Notes under the pieces: generated by a model | The model's input: the letters and a program-made list of their open reading frames with translations, nothing else | Told to the model about the DNA's origin: nothing | The model's database searches: none | In this document: piece by piece, positions 43,112-55,406 of the stretch | How positions within the stretch are numbered: the stretch's first letter is position 1 | How the letters are laid out: each line of letters begins with the position of its first letter | Program-made: the position numbers and the translations under genes | Source of the DNA: Inquilinus sp. Marseille-Q2685 | Lineage (GTDB): Bacteria > Pseudomonadota > Alphaproteobacteria > DSM-16000 > Inquilinaceae | DNA: 64,000 bases | Direction: 5' to 3' | Assembly: GCF_916619195.1 (NCBI RefSeq) | Contig: NZ_CAKAKL010000007.1 | Coordinates: 62,001 to 126,000, forward strand

Positions 43112-45868
43112 TCAGTCCTTCTGTCCGGCCGCCAGGATCGCGGCGCGGACGCGGTCCGGCGTCGCCGGCACCCGGCGGATGCGCACGCCGGTGGCGTCGT
43201 GGATGGCGTTCAGGATGGCGGGGGCGGTCGGGATCAGCGCCTGCTCGCCGATGCCCTTGGCACCGAAGGGGCCGACCGGGGCGGCGTCCTCGATCAGGAT
43301 CGATTCCACCGGCGGCATGTCGCCGGCCGATGGGATCAGGTAGTCGTGCAGGTTCTCGCCGCGGCCGGGATGGAACTCCTCCATCAGCGCCAGGCCCAGC
43401 CCCTGGGCGGCGCCGCCCTCGATCTGGCCTTCGACCAGGGTCGGGTTGATCGCCCGGCCGACATCGTGCGCGGCGGTGATCTTGAGCACCCGGACGGTGC
43501 CGAGCTCGAGGTCGACCTCGACCTCCGCCATGTGGGCGCCGAAGCCGTAGACGGCGTAGGGCACGCCCTGGCCGTCCGCATCCAGCGGGCTGGTCGGCGG
43601 GTCGAAGGTGGCCTCTGCCGCCAGCACATAGCCGCGCTCGTCCTGCGGCAGGGCCGCCAGGTCCAGGCTGCGCGCGTGCTCGCCCTCGGTCACCGTGACC
43701 CGGCCGTCGGCGAAGGTGATGTCCGCGCCCTCGCCGGCATTGGCCAGGCGCAGCAGGGCGCGGCGCAGATCGCGGCCCGCCAGCTCCGCCGCCTTGCCGG
43801 TGACGAAGGTCTGGCGCGAGGCCGAGGTCTTGCCGCAGTCCGGCGTCAGGTCGGTGTCGGCCGAGACCAGGTCGAAGCGCCCGATCGGCGCCCCTAGCGC
43901 GTCGGCGCAGATCTGGGTGACGACGGTGTTCGAGCCCTGGCCGATATCGACCGCGCCCTGGTGCAGCGCGATCCGCCCATCCGGCTTCAGCCCGACGCGG
44001 ATGGTCGACGGGTTGGGCAGCGAGGTGTTGCCGCAGCCATACCACATGCCGGCGACGCCGGCGCCGCGGCGCAGCGGGCCGGTGGTGGCCCGGTTGAAGG
44101 CGGCGGCCTCCTCTCGCGCCCGGCGCCAATGCGGCCGCAGCGCTTCCAGGCAGGCGCGAATGCCGGTGCCTTCGCCCAGCACCTGGCCGGTCACGGTTGG
44201 CTGGTCGGGCCGCAGCGCGTTGGCGATGCGGAACTCCAGCCGGTCCAGCCCCAACCGGTCGGCCAGCTCGTCATAGAGCTGCTCCTGCGCCACCCCGGCC
44301 TGGGGCACGCCGAAGCCGCGGAAGGCGCCGGCCGGCACCAGATGGGTGTGCACGGCGCGGGTCAGGGCCCGGTAATGCGGCACGTAATAGGGACCGGAGG
44401 CGTGCACCGGCACCCGGTTGGCCACGGTCGGGCCCCAGGAGGAATAGGCGCCGGTGTTGAAGTCGCCGGCGAAATCCATCGCTGCCAGCTTGCCGTCGCG
44501 GGTGGCGCCGACCCGCACGCGCATCCGCGACGGGTGGCGCTTGGTGGTGGTCATGATCGACTCGGTGCGGGAATAGACCATGCGCACCGGCCGCTTCAGA
44601 TGCCAAGCTGCGATCGCGACGAAGGGCTGCAGCGACAGGTCGAGCTTGGAGCCGAAGCCGCCGCCGACCGCGGTCGGGATGATGCGCACGGCCTCCGGCG
44701 CGATGCCCAGGATCCTGGCGACGTCGTCGCGGTCCATATAGGGCGCCTGGGTGCAGGCCTGGATCTCGATCCGGTCGCCGACGCGGCGGGCGAAGCCGGC
44801 CTCGGGTTCGATATAGGCGTGCTCGACGAAGCCGGTCTCGAATTCGCCCTCGACCACGACGTCGGCCGCGTCCAGCGCCGCCTCGACATTGCCGCGCACG
44901 ACGCGGCCGCGCACCAGGATGTTGCCGGCCCGGTCGGGATGAACCAGGTCGGCGCCGGGCGCCAGCGCGGCATCGATGGTGGTGTGCGCGGGCAGGGGCT
45001 CCCACGCGACCGGAAACTCCGACAGGTCGAGCGACTCGATCGCCCAGCTCTCGCCGACCACCGCGGCCACCGCCTCGCCGCGGAACCGGGCCTCGGTCTC
45101 GGCGAAGACCGGCTGGTCGGCGAAGGGGCCGATCACGCCGAAGCGGTTCTCGCCCGGCACGTCCTTTGCCGTGAACACCCGGACGATGCCGGGATGGGCG
45201 GCGACGAAGCCGTCGAGGTCGCCGAAGGCGAAGCGGGCGCGGTGATGCGGGCTGCGGACGGCGCGCACCGACAGGGCGCCGGACGGGATCTCGTCGGCGC
45301 CGAACACGTCGCGGCCCTCGACCTTGCGGCGGCCGTCCAGCCGGTCGATCCGGGCGCCGACGGCGCGGCCGGCCTCGGGTGGTTCCGCCGCGACAGGCTC
45401 GGCACGGGCGTCGAGGATGGCGACGACGATCTTGCGATAGCCGGTGCAGCGGCACAGCACCCCGCCGATCGCGTCCATCACCTCGGCCTCGCCCGGCTCC
45501 GGATTCCGGTCCAGCAGGGCGGCGGCGGCCACCAGCATGCCGGGGGTGCAGATGCCGCACTGGGCGGCGCCGTGGCGCAGGAAGGCGGATTGCAGCCGCG
45601 ACGCCGTGGGCGACTGCGCCGGCAGCCCCTCGATGGTGGTGACGCGGCGGCCCTCGACCTGGCCAGCAGCGACCAGGCAGCCGCAGACCGGGGTGTCGTC
45701 CAGCAGCACGGTGCAGGCGCCGCAATCGCCGGCATCGCAGCCGACCTTGGTGCCGGTCAGGCCCAGATCGTCGCGCAGCAGGCGGGTCAGCCGGCCGGCC
45801 GGGTCGGCCGGCACCTGCACCGGGCGGCCGTTCAGTGTGAAGCTGAGGACGGGACGGGAATCCAGCAT
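43112..45868 (-). CDS. Molybdenum hydroxylase, fused [2Fe-2S] and molybdopterin subunits
   Basis: 918 aa. Residues 1-155 hold two [2Fe-2S] domains: C44, C49, C52, C64 (plant type) and C104, C107, C139, C141. From about 175 on is the xanthine-dehydrogenase-type Mo-cofactor domain (GGGFGSKLDLSLQPFVAIAA; GAFRGFGVPQAGVAQEQLYD; catalytic-type Glu late in KGIGEQALIP). The FAD part is the separate gene upstream, so the subunit split differs from standard three-gene enzymes. The likely reaction is hydroxylation of an N-heterocycle next to nitrogen, for example nicotinate to 6-hydroxynicotinate. Confidence 0.9.
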   Translation of the reverse strand: MLDSRPVLSFTLNGRPVQVPADPAGRLTRLLRDDLGLTGTKVGCDAGDCGACTVLLDDTPVCGCLVAAGQVEGRRVTTIEGLPAQSPTASRLQSAFLRHGAAQCGICTPGMLVAAAALLDRNPEPGEAEVMDAIGGVLCRCTGYRKIVVAILDARAEPVAAEPPEAGRAVGARIDRLDGRRKVEGRDVFGADEIPSGALSVRAVRSPHHRARFAFGDLDGFVAAHPGIVRVFTAKDVPGENRFGVIGPFADQPVFAETEARFRGEAVAAVVGESWAIESLDLSEFPVAWEPLPAHTTIDAALAPGADLVHPDRAGNILVRGRVVRGNVEAALDAADVVVEGEFETGFVEHAYIEPEAGFARRVGDRIEIQACTQAPYMDRDDVARILGIAPEAVRIIPTAVGGGFGSKLDLSLQPFVAIAAWHLKRPVRMVYSRTESIMTTTKRHPSRMRVRVGATRDGKLAAMDFAGDFNTGAYSSWGPTVANRVPVHASGPYYVPHYRALTRAVHTHLVPAGAFRGFGVPQAGVAQEQLYDELADRLGLDRLEFRIANALRPDQPTVTGQVLGEGTGIRACLEALRPHWRRAREEAAAFNRATTGPLRRGAGVAGMWYGCGNTSLPNPSTIRVGLKPDGRIALHQGAVDIGQGSNTVVTQICADALGAPIGRFDLVSADTDLTPDCGKTSASRQTFVTGKAAELAGRDLRRALLRLANAGEGADITFADGRVTVTEGEHARSLDLAALPQDERGYVLAAEATFDPPTSPLDADGQGVPYAVYGFGAHMAEVEVDLELGTVRVLKITAAHDVGRAINPTLVEGQIEGGAAQGLGLALMEEFHPGRGENLHDYLIPSAGDMPPVESILIEDAAPVGPFGAKGIGEQALIPTAPAILNAIHDATGVRIRRVPATPDRVRAAILAAGQKD

Positions 45869-45869
45869 C

Positions 45870-46706
45870 TCAGATCTCCGCCGCGCAGCAGTCCAGCGCG
45901 CGGCGCACCAGGGTCAAGGCCGCATCCAGGCGGTAGGCCGCGCTGGCGCGGACATCGTCGATCGGCGACAGCGGTGCCAGATGCTCCGGCCTGACCAGCG
46001 CGCCGAGGCCGGGGCGCGCCGGGGCGCCGACCAGCTCCTGCTCCAACGCCGACAGTCGTTGCGCGACGGCGGAGCAGGCGCCGACCGCAACCCGGGCCTG
46101 GGCGACCCGCCCATCGGCATCGGCTTCGACCACCGCCGCCACCATGGCGATCGAGATCACGAGATAGCGGCGGGCGCCGAGCTTAAGGAAGGCGGAGGCG
46201 CCGGCATCGATCGTCCGTGGCACGATGACTGCGGTCACGATCTCGTCGTCGCGCCGGGCGGTGCGGCGGTTGCCGGAGATGAAGCCGGACAGGGGCAGGG
46301 TGCGGTTGCCGGCCTGCGAGCGCAGCTCCACCGCGGCGTCCAGCGCCAGCAGCGGCGGCACGCCATCGGCGGCGGGGGAGGCGTTGCACAGGTTGCCGAC
46401 GATGGTGCCGAGGTTCTGGATCTGGATCGAGCCGACCTCCCGCGCGGCGGCCTTCAGCGCATCGAAGCAGCGCGGCAGCGGCGCGGCGATGATGCTGCTC
46501 CAGCTGGTGCGGGCGCCAATGCGGATGCGGTCGTCGCCGAGGACGATGCCGTCCAGCTCCGCGAGCCGCGAGATGTCGATGATCGGCCCGGCCAGCGGCC
46601 GGTCTCCCGCCGCCGGAAAGATGTCCGTTCCGCCCGCCAGGATGCGGCCGCCCGGCGCCGAAAGCGCCGCCACCGCCTCGTCCAGCGTGCCTGGCCGGAG
46701 GTACAT
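45870..46706 (-). CDS. FAD-binding subunit of the molybdenum hydroxylase
   Basis: 278 aa. CoxM/XdhB-type FAD protein: RILAGGTDIFPAAGDRP and QIQNLGTIVGNLCNASPAAD bind FAD. First gene of the 11-gene operon; one base separates its stop from the next start. The GTATAC palindrome lies 58 bp upstream of the ATG, which has GGGAGA before it. Confidence 0.93.
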   Translation of the reverse strand: MYLRPGTLDEAVAALSAPGGRILAGGTDIFPAAGDRPLAGPIIDISRLAELDGIVLGDDRIRIGARTSWSSIIAAPLPRCFDALKAAAREVGSIQIQNLGTIVGNLCNASPAADGVPPLLALDAAVELRSQAGNRTLPLSGFISGNRRTARRDDEIVTAVIVPRTIDAGASAFLKLGARRYLVISIAMVAAVVEADADGRVAQARVAVGACSAVAQRLSALEQELVGAPARPGLGALVRPEHLAPLSPIDDVRASAAYRLDAALTLVRRALDCCAAEI

Positions 46707-46763
46707 GCTGATCTCCCTGGCCTGATCCTGTTCCGAAGATCCGCCGTTCTCCAGCGGTCATTT

Positions 46764-46779
46764 CATTCGTATACAAACG
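46764..46779. promoter_or_regulatory. GTATAC palindrome upstream of the molybdenum-hydroxylase operon
   Basis: On the minus strand: CGTTTGTATACGAATG. It shares GTTTGTATACnAA with 29122-29139. The position, 58-73 bp before the first ATG of the operon, fits a promoter operator. The two copies are the only ones noticed in the window. Confidence 0.7.
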
Positions 46780-46843
46780 ATCTTCATCCGCGCCGGCAGG
46801 GCTGTCAAGGCGGGATCGGACAGGGGGAAGCGGAGCCGCGCCG

Positions 46844-47620
46844 CTACGCGATCGTCAGCGTATCGCCTTCCGCGATATGGCCGCCCGCCAGAACCTCGGC
46901 GTAGATGCCACAATCGGCGTGGCCGAAGCCGCTGATCAGGGCCTTGGGGATGTTCAGGTCGCGATCGCCGGTCGCCGGATTGACGTTGGTCGCGGCGCAG
47001 CGGCCGATGCGCGACACGACGCGGAGCCGCGCCGGCCCGATGGCCAGCTCCTTTCCGACCAGCTCGAACTCCGACCAGGCCGGCAGGCCGTCGAGATAAA
47101 GATTGCCGCGGAAACGCCGCGGGTCGACCGGCGCGCGCGTCACCCGCTCGATGTCCTTCACCGACGCCAGGTTGATCAGCGAGACCAGCTTTTCCGGCTT
47201 GTCGGTGAAGGCGATGCCGGGGGCGGAGACGATCTTCAGCGCGCCACGCGGGTCCTTCATGAAGGCATTGAGGAACTGGTTGATCAGCTCCTGCCCGATC
47301 GGCAGGGACAGCAGGCCGCGTGCCACCTGCTTGCCGTCGCGCTTCAGCGTCAGGGCTTCCGTGGCGTCGTCGTAGTCGATGCCCAACTGAGCCAGCCGCT
47401 CGTCGGTCATCAGCTGCAGGAACTGTCGCTTCGGCTGCCAGCTGGGCGCCGTCGGGTCGCATTGGCTGGCGCCGTGCACGATGGCGAAGCGCCGGTCGTG
47501 CGGCAGCGTCTCCCCGGCGGCGAGATCCGTGACGGCGAGTTTCTGCCCGGCCAGGCCCTTGACGGGATAGCGGTACAGGTCGGCGGGGCGGGCGGCGGTC
47601 CTGGGCGGGCTGGCTGGCAA
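46844..47620 (-). CDS. MOSC-domain protein
   Basis: 258 aa from TTG 47620 (start uncertain; the frame is open and no ATG fits). An N-terminal MOSC beta-barrel ([12 protein letters not shown]) and the MOSC signature [20 protein letters not shown] near the C-terminus contain the conserved cysteine thought to carry sulfide for the molybdenum cofactor. The gene lies 137 bp upstream of a xanthine-dehydrogenase-type enzyme, whose family needs a sulfurated cofactor, so a role in maturing that enzyme is possible. Confidence 0.85.
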   Translation of the reverse strand: MPASPPRTAARPADLYRYPVKGLAGQKLAVTDLAAGETLPHDRRFAIVHGASQCDPTAPSWQPKRQFLQLMTDERLAQLGIDYDDATEALTLKRDGKQVARGLLSLPIGQELINQFLNAFMKDPRGALKIVSAPGIAFTDKPEKLVSLINLASVKDIERVTRAPVDPRRFRGNLYLDGLPAWSEFELVGKELAIGPARLRVVSRIGRCAATNVNPATGDRDLNIPKALISGFGHADCGIYAEVLAGGHIAEGDTLTIA

Positions 47621-47758
47621 CGGGGCGGGGACATGGCCCTAGCGCCTTAGGGCGCGGGGGAACATTCGGCGCCCCGGGGACCGCCGCTATGCGCGAATGG
47701 GACCGGCTTCGGATCGGCGCGTTCGCAGCGCATGCGGTCCCGGACGCCTCCGGAAGGC

Positions 47759-47787
47759 CTTGTTGCTGTCGGGCCACACTCCTACAT
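47759..47787 (+). promoter_or_regulatory. Candidate heat-shock (RpoH) promoter of clpB
   Basis: CTTG (47759-47762), 18 bp, CCTACAT (47781-47787). This matches the alphaproteobacterial RpoH pattern CTTG-N17/18-CyTATnT with one mismatch. It lies about 95 bp before the clpB ATG. Confidence 0.65.
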
Positions 47788-47880
47788 CAGTCCTGCATCC
47801 TCCCGGATCGCACTGATGTGGATCAAGGCGGGGTCGGGCTTCGTGCAAGACGACCGCGCCGGACAGTGGAGACAGAGTTT

Positions 47881-50487
<2,607 letters not shown>

Positions 50488-50498
50488 CGTGAGACGGG

Positions 50499-50527
50499 AA
50501 GGGGCGCTGCGGCGCCCCTTTCTCTTG
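50499..50527 (+). terminator. Intrinsic terminator of clpB
   Basis: Nine-bp perfect stem aaggggcgc / gcgcccctt with loop tgcg, followed by tctctt. Starts 12 bp after the clpB stop and abuts the convergent lysR stop, so it may serve both. Confidence 0.85.
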
Positions 50528-50528
50528 C

Positions 50529-51434
50529 CTACACCGTGACCTCGAAGACGAAGTCGAGGAAGGCGCGCACCCGGGCCGGGGGCAGACCGCGCGAGCGGTG
50601 ATAGGCGTAGACCGGGAAGCGCTCGTCCGACCAGTCGGGCAGCAGCCGGACCAGCCGGCCGGAGGTCAGCAGGTCGCACACGCTGAACTCCAGCGGCTGG
50701 CCGATGCCCTGGCCGCCCAGCAGGGCGCCGATCAGGCTGCCGGAATCATTGACCGTCAGCCGGCCCCTGACCGGGACCGACACCACCTCCGCCTTGCGCC
50801 GGAACTCCCATTCATAGGGCCGGCCGGTGGCGGCCTCCTTCACCAGCACACATTCATGGCCGTCCCGGACCAGATCCTCCGGGTGGCGGGGCCGGCCGCG
50901 GCGCTCGACGTAATCGGGGGAGGCGCAGGTCAGGACCCGCGTCTCCAGCAGCAGCTTGCTGTTCAAGCCTGAGGGCTCCGGCTCGCCGAAGCGCAAGGCG
51001 ATGTCGAAGCCCTCCGCCACCAGGTCGCCGATGCGGTCGCGCACCACCAGCTCCAGCTCGATCTCCGGATGGCGCGCCATGAAGCCGGCCAGGCGCGGCG
51101 CCAGCACATGATGGCCGAAGGCGGCATCGGCATTGACCCGCAGCCGGCCGCGCACCGCGCCGGCGGCGCCCGACGCCTCGGCCGCCCGCTCCTCGATGCC
51201 GGTCAGGTGCGGCATCACCCCGTCGTAGAAGCGACGGCCCTCCTCGGTCAGCGTGATCGCCCGCGGCGTGCGGTCGAACAGGCGAACGCCCAGCCGCGCC
51301 TCCAGCCGGGCGACGGCACGGCTGACGCCGGACTGAGTCAGGCCCAGGCTGTCCGCTGCCCGCACGAAGCTGCCGGCCTCGACCACCGCGGCCAGGGCGC
51401 TGATGCCGCTCAGCAGGCGGCCATCGAAAGCCAT
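50529..51434 (-). CDS. LysR-family regulator
   Basis: 301 aa from ATG 51434 (GTG two codons upstream also possible). N-terminal helix-turn-helix (SFVRAADSLGLTQSGVSRAVARLEARLGVRLF spans about residues 22-53) and a PBP2-type effector domain. Divergent from the SDR gene across 112 bp, the classic LysR arrangement; it probably activates that gene. Inducer unknown. Confidence 0.92.
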   Translation of the reverse strand: MAFDGRLLSGISALAAVVEAGSFVRAADSLGLTQSGVSRAVARLEARLGVRLFDRTPRAITLTEEGRRFYDGVMPHLTGIEERAAEASGAAGAVRGRLRVNADAAFGHHVLAPRLAGFMARHPEIELELVVRDRIGDLVAEGFDIALRFGEPEPSGLNSKLLLETRVLTCASPDYVERRGRPRHPEDLVRDGHECVLVKEAATGRPYEWEFRRKAEVVSVPVRGRLTVNDSGSLIGALLGGQGIGQPLEFSVCDLLTSGRLVRLLPDWSDERFPVYAYHRSRGLPPARVRAFLDFVFEVTV

Positions 51435-51546
51435 GAGCACGAGTCCCAGTCATTGAAATGATGTCGACTATGCGCTCGTGTCGTGTTGGGTCAAGCCATA
51501 GGGTCGTGGCGGCGGCGAGGCACGCCGCAGCTGATGGAGATCCGAC

Positions 51547-53093
<1,547 letters not shown>

Positions 53094-53102
53094 GGGCGCC
53101 GG

Positions 53103-54173
53103 TCACCCCCAGTCGCCGCGCTTCTTGCCGGCGCGGTACTGCTTGTGCCGCTGGATCCAGACGCGGCGGGCCTCGGCCCGGGCCAGCGGGTCCTCCTTGC
53201 GCTCGAGATGGGCCAACTCGCGCTGCAGCTTGCCCCAACTGCGCCAGCGCTCCGGGTCCAGGCTGCCGTCCTCCAGCGCCGCGCGCACGGCGCAGCCAGG
53301 TTCGGTCTCGTGCCGGCAGTCGGCGAAGCGGCACTCCGCCGCCAGCGCCTCGATGTCGGCGAAGGTGGCGGCGACGCCGTCCCCGGCGTCCCACAGGCCG
53401 AGCTCGCGCATGCCCGGCGTGTCCAGCACCAGCCTTCCGTTCGGCAGCAGCACCAGCTCGCGATGGGTGGTGGTGTGGCGGCCGCGGGCGTCGTCCTCGC
53501 GGATCGCGCCCGTGGCCATCAGCTCGGTCCCTGCCAGGGCGTTGACCAGGCTGGACTTGCCTACGCCGGAGCTGCCGAGCAGCACCGCCGTCTGGCCCGG
53601 GGCGAAGCAGTCGCGCAAGGCCTCGACGCCCTCGCCGGTGACGGCGGAGACGACATGCACCGGCACGCCCAGCGCCACCGCCTCGATCTCGGCCAGCGGC
53701 GCGTCGCGGTCGTCGCACAGGTCGGCCTTGGTCAGCACCACGATGGGGGAGGCGCCGCTCTCCCACGCCGTGGCCAGGTAGCGCTCGACGCGCCGGGCGT
53801 TGAGGTCGGCGTTCAGCGAAGTGACCAGGAAGGCGACCTCGACATTGGCGGCAACCACCTGCCCGGTCGGGCGGCCGGGGCCGGCGGCCTTGCGGGTGAA
53901 GGCGCTGCGTCGCGGCAGCACCTGGTGGATGGTGGCGCTGCCCTCCTCCGGGCGCAGGGATGCGGCCACCCAGTCGCCGGCCACCGGATAGTCGCCCTCC
54001 AGCGCCTCATGGGCGAAGCGGCCGGAGAGTTGGCCGGTCATCTCGCCCGCCGGGGTGACGAGACAATATGCGCCGCGCTGCTGCACGGTGACGCGCGCCG
54101 GGCTGAGGCCGCGGACGGCGAGCGGACGGAAATCATGCTGGAGCGCCGGGCTCCAGCCATAGCGATCGATCAA
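53103..54173 (-). CDS. rsgA: Ribosome small-subunit-dependent GTPase RsgA
   Basis: 356 aa from TTG 54173, which follows GAGGA at seven-base spacing and gives the expected N-terminus IDRYGWSPALQHDF. An OB-fold domain is followed by a circularly permuted GTPase: G4 LTKADLCDD, then G1 GSSGVGKSSLVNAL, G3 DTPGMRELG. The zinc motif ECRFADCRHETEPGC is next. Assists late 30S maturation. The very long frame upstream is an antisense shadow. Confidence 0.95.
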   Translation of the reverse strand: MIDRYGWSPALQHDFRPLAVRGLSPARVTVQQRGAYCLVTPAGEMTGQLSGRFAHEALEGDYPVAGDWVAASLRPEEGSATIHQVLPRRSAFTRKAAGPGRPTGQVVAANVEVAFLVTSLNADLNARRVERYLATAWESGASPIVVLTKADLCDDRDAPLAEIEAVALGVPVHVVSAVTGEGVEALRDCFAPGQTAVLLGSSGVGKSSLVNALAGTELMATGAIREDDARGRHTTTHRELVLLPNGRLVLDTPGMRELGLWDAGDGVAATFADIEALAAECRFADCRHETEPGCAVRAALEDGSLDPERWRSWGKLQRELAHLERKEDPLARAEARRVWIQRHKQYRAGKKRGDWG

Positions 54174-54437
54174 TGTCGGATCCTCGATCGGAAGCCTGTC
54201 AGGCGCCGGCCGAAGAGATCCCGATGTCAGGAGGCCCGAACGGCGGCGCAGCGAAGGGGGGCGCGAAGCGCGCGGACAATCGCAGCCATCGTCATCCCCT
54301 CCTTTCCGAGCCGTTAGGGGCGACCCAGGGATAAGCCGGCCGGGACGGGGCGTCAAGCCGGCGTCCGATCTTACCGCTTGGAGGCCGGCCCGGGCTCGGG
54401 CGATGCTCGTCCGCGCAAACCATCGAAGGGGGCTTCC

Positions 54438-55370
54438 ATGCTGCGGATCCTGGCCGGGACGGCCGTCCTGTCCCTTGCGCTGGCCGCCGCGCCGGCGGCG
54501 CAGGCGGCGGAAGGGCTGTGGAGCGTCTATGATTCGACGCTGAAGAGCGCGAAGTACATCGACCTGACCCATGCCTTCGCACCGGTCCAGCCGGTCTGGC
54601 CGGGCTTCGGCAATGCCGAGTTCAAGCCGGCGGTGGCGGGCAACGATCTGCCCGACTACGCCAAGAAGGGCGACGAGTTCACCTACGCCAAGCACGGCTT
54701 CGTCGCCAGCGCCTATGCCCTGCCGACCGACCAGTACGGCACCCAGCTGGACCCGCCGGCGCATTGGGACGAATACGGCGCCACCATCAGCGACCTGCCG
54801 CCGACCTTCGCGGTGCGCCCGCTGGTGGTGATCGACATCCACGAGAAGGTGGCGAAGGACCCCAGCTACGCCATGACCGTCGAGGACGTGACGGCCTGGG
54901 AGGCGAAGCACGGCACCGTGCCCGAGGGCAGCGTCGTCATGGTCCGCACCGACTGGTCGAAGAAGTGGGGCGATGTCGAGCACTTCAACGACAAGCCGTT
55001 CCCCGGCGTGTCGCTGGACGCGCTGAAGTTCCTGCATCTCGAGCGCCGCATCCTGTTCCACGGCCACGAGCCGCTGGACACCGACGCCACGCCGACGCTG
55101 GAGGGCGAGGCCTGGCTGATGCACAACCACTTCACCCAGGCCGAGGGCGTGGCCAATCTCGACCAGGTGCCGGAGGCCGGGGCGCTGATCGCCATCGGCT
55201 TCGCCAAGCCGCTGGGCGGCACCGGCGGCTACGCCCGCTACATCGCCATCGCCCCGGCCGACTGGCCGCACGGCGTCACCATCGCCGAGGCGCCGGGCGC
55301 GCCGCTGCCGAAGCAGACCGCCCCGCTGCGCCGCGGCCCCGACGGGGTGATGCGGCCGACGCCGCAATAG
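54438..55370 (+). CDS. Secreted cyclase-family hydrolase
   Basis: 310 aa. Signal peptide MLRILAGTAVLSLALAAAPA, cleavage near AQAAEG. The rest is the cyclase/kynurenine-formamidase fold (PF04199-type). The metal motif normally HxGTHxDxPxH reads YGTQLDPPAHW, so one histidine is Gln. DLTHAF near residue 42 supplies the first conserved block. Exported family members are poorly characterised. The next gene starts 36 bp downstream. Confidence 0.85.
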   Translation: MLRILAGTAVLSLALAAAPAAQAAEGLWSVYDSTLKSAKYIDLTHAFAPVQPVWPGFGNAEFKPAVAGNDLPDYAKKGDEFTYAKHGFVASAYALPTDQYGTQLDPPAHWDEYGATISDLPPTFAVRPLVVIDIHEKVAKDPSYAMTVEDVTAWEAKHGTVPEGSVVMVRTDWSKKWGDVEHFNDKPFPGVSLDALKFLHLERRILFHGHEPLDTDATPTLEGEAWLMHNHFTQAEGVANLDQVPEAGALIAIGFAKPLGGTGGYARYIAIAPADWPHGVTIAEAPGAPLPKQTAPLRRGPDGVMRPTPQ

Positions 55371-55406
55371 CGGTTGCCGGTCGCGGACGCTCACGGCGGA
55401 GGAGTC

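Noticed and set aside
41623-46706. Carbon-monoxide dehydrogenase (cox) operon
   Set aside because: The large subunit is xanthine-dehydrogenase-like with fused [2Fe-2S] domains, and the neighbours are ring-reduction genes; the CODH active-site AYxCSFR-type loop was not seen.
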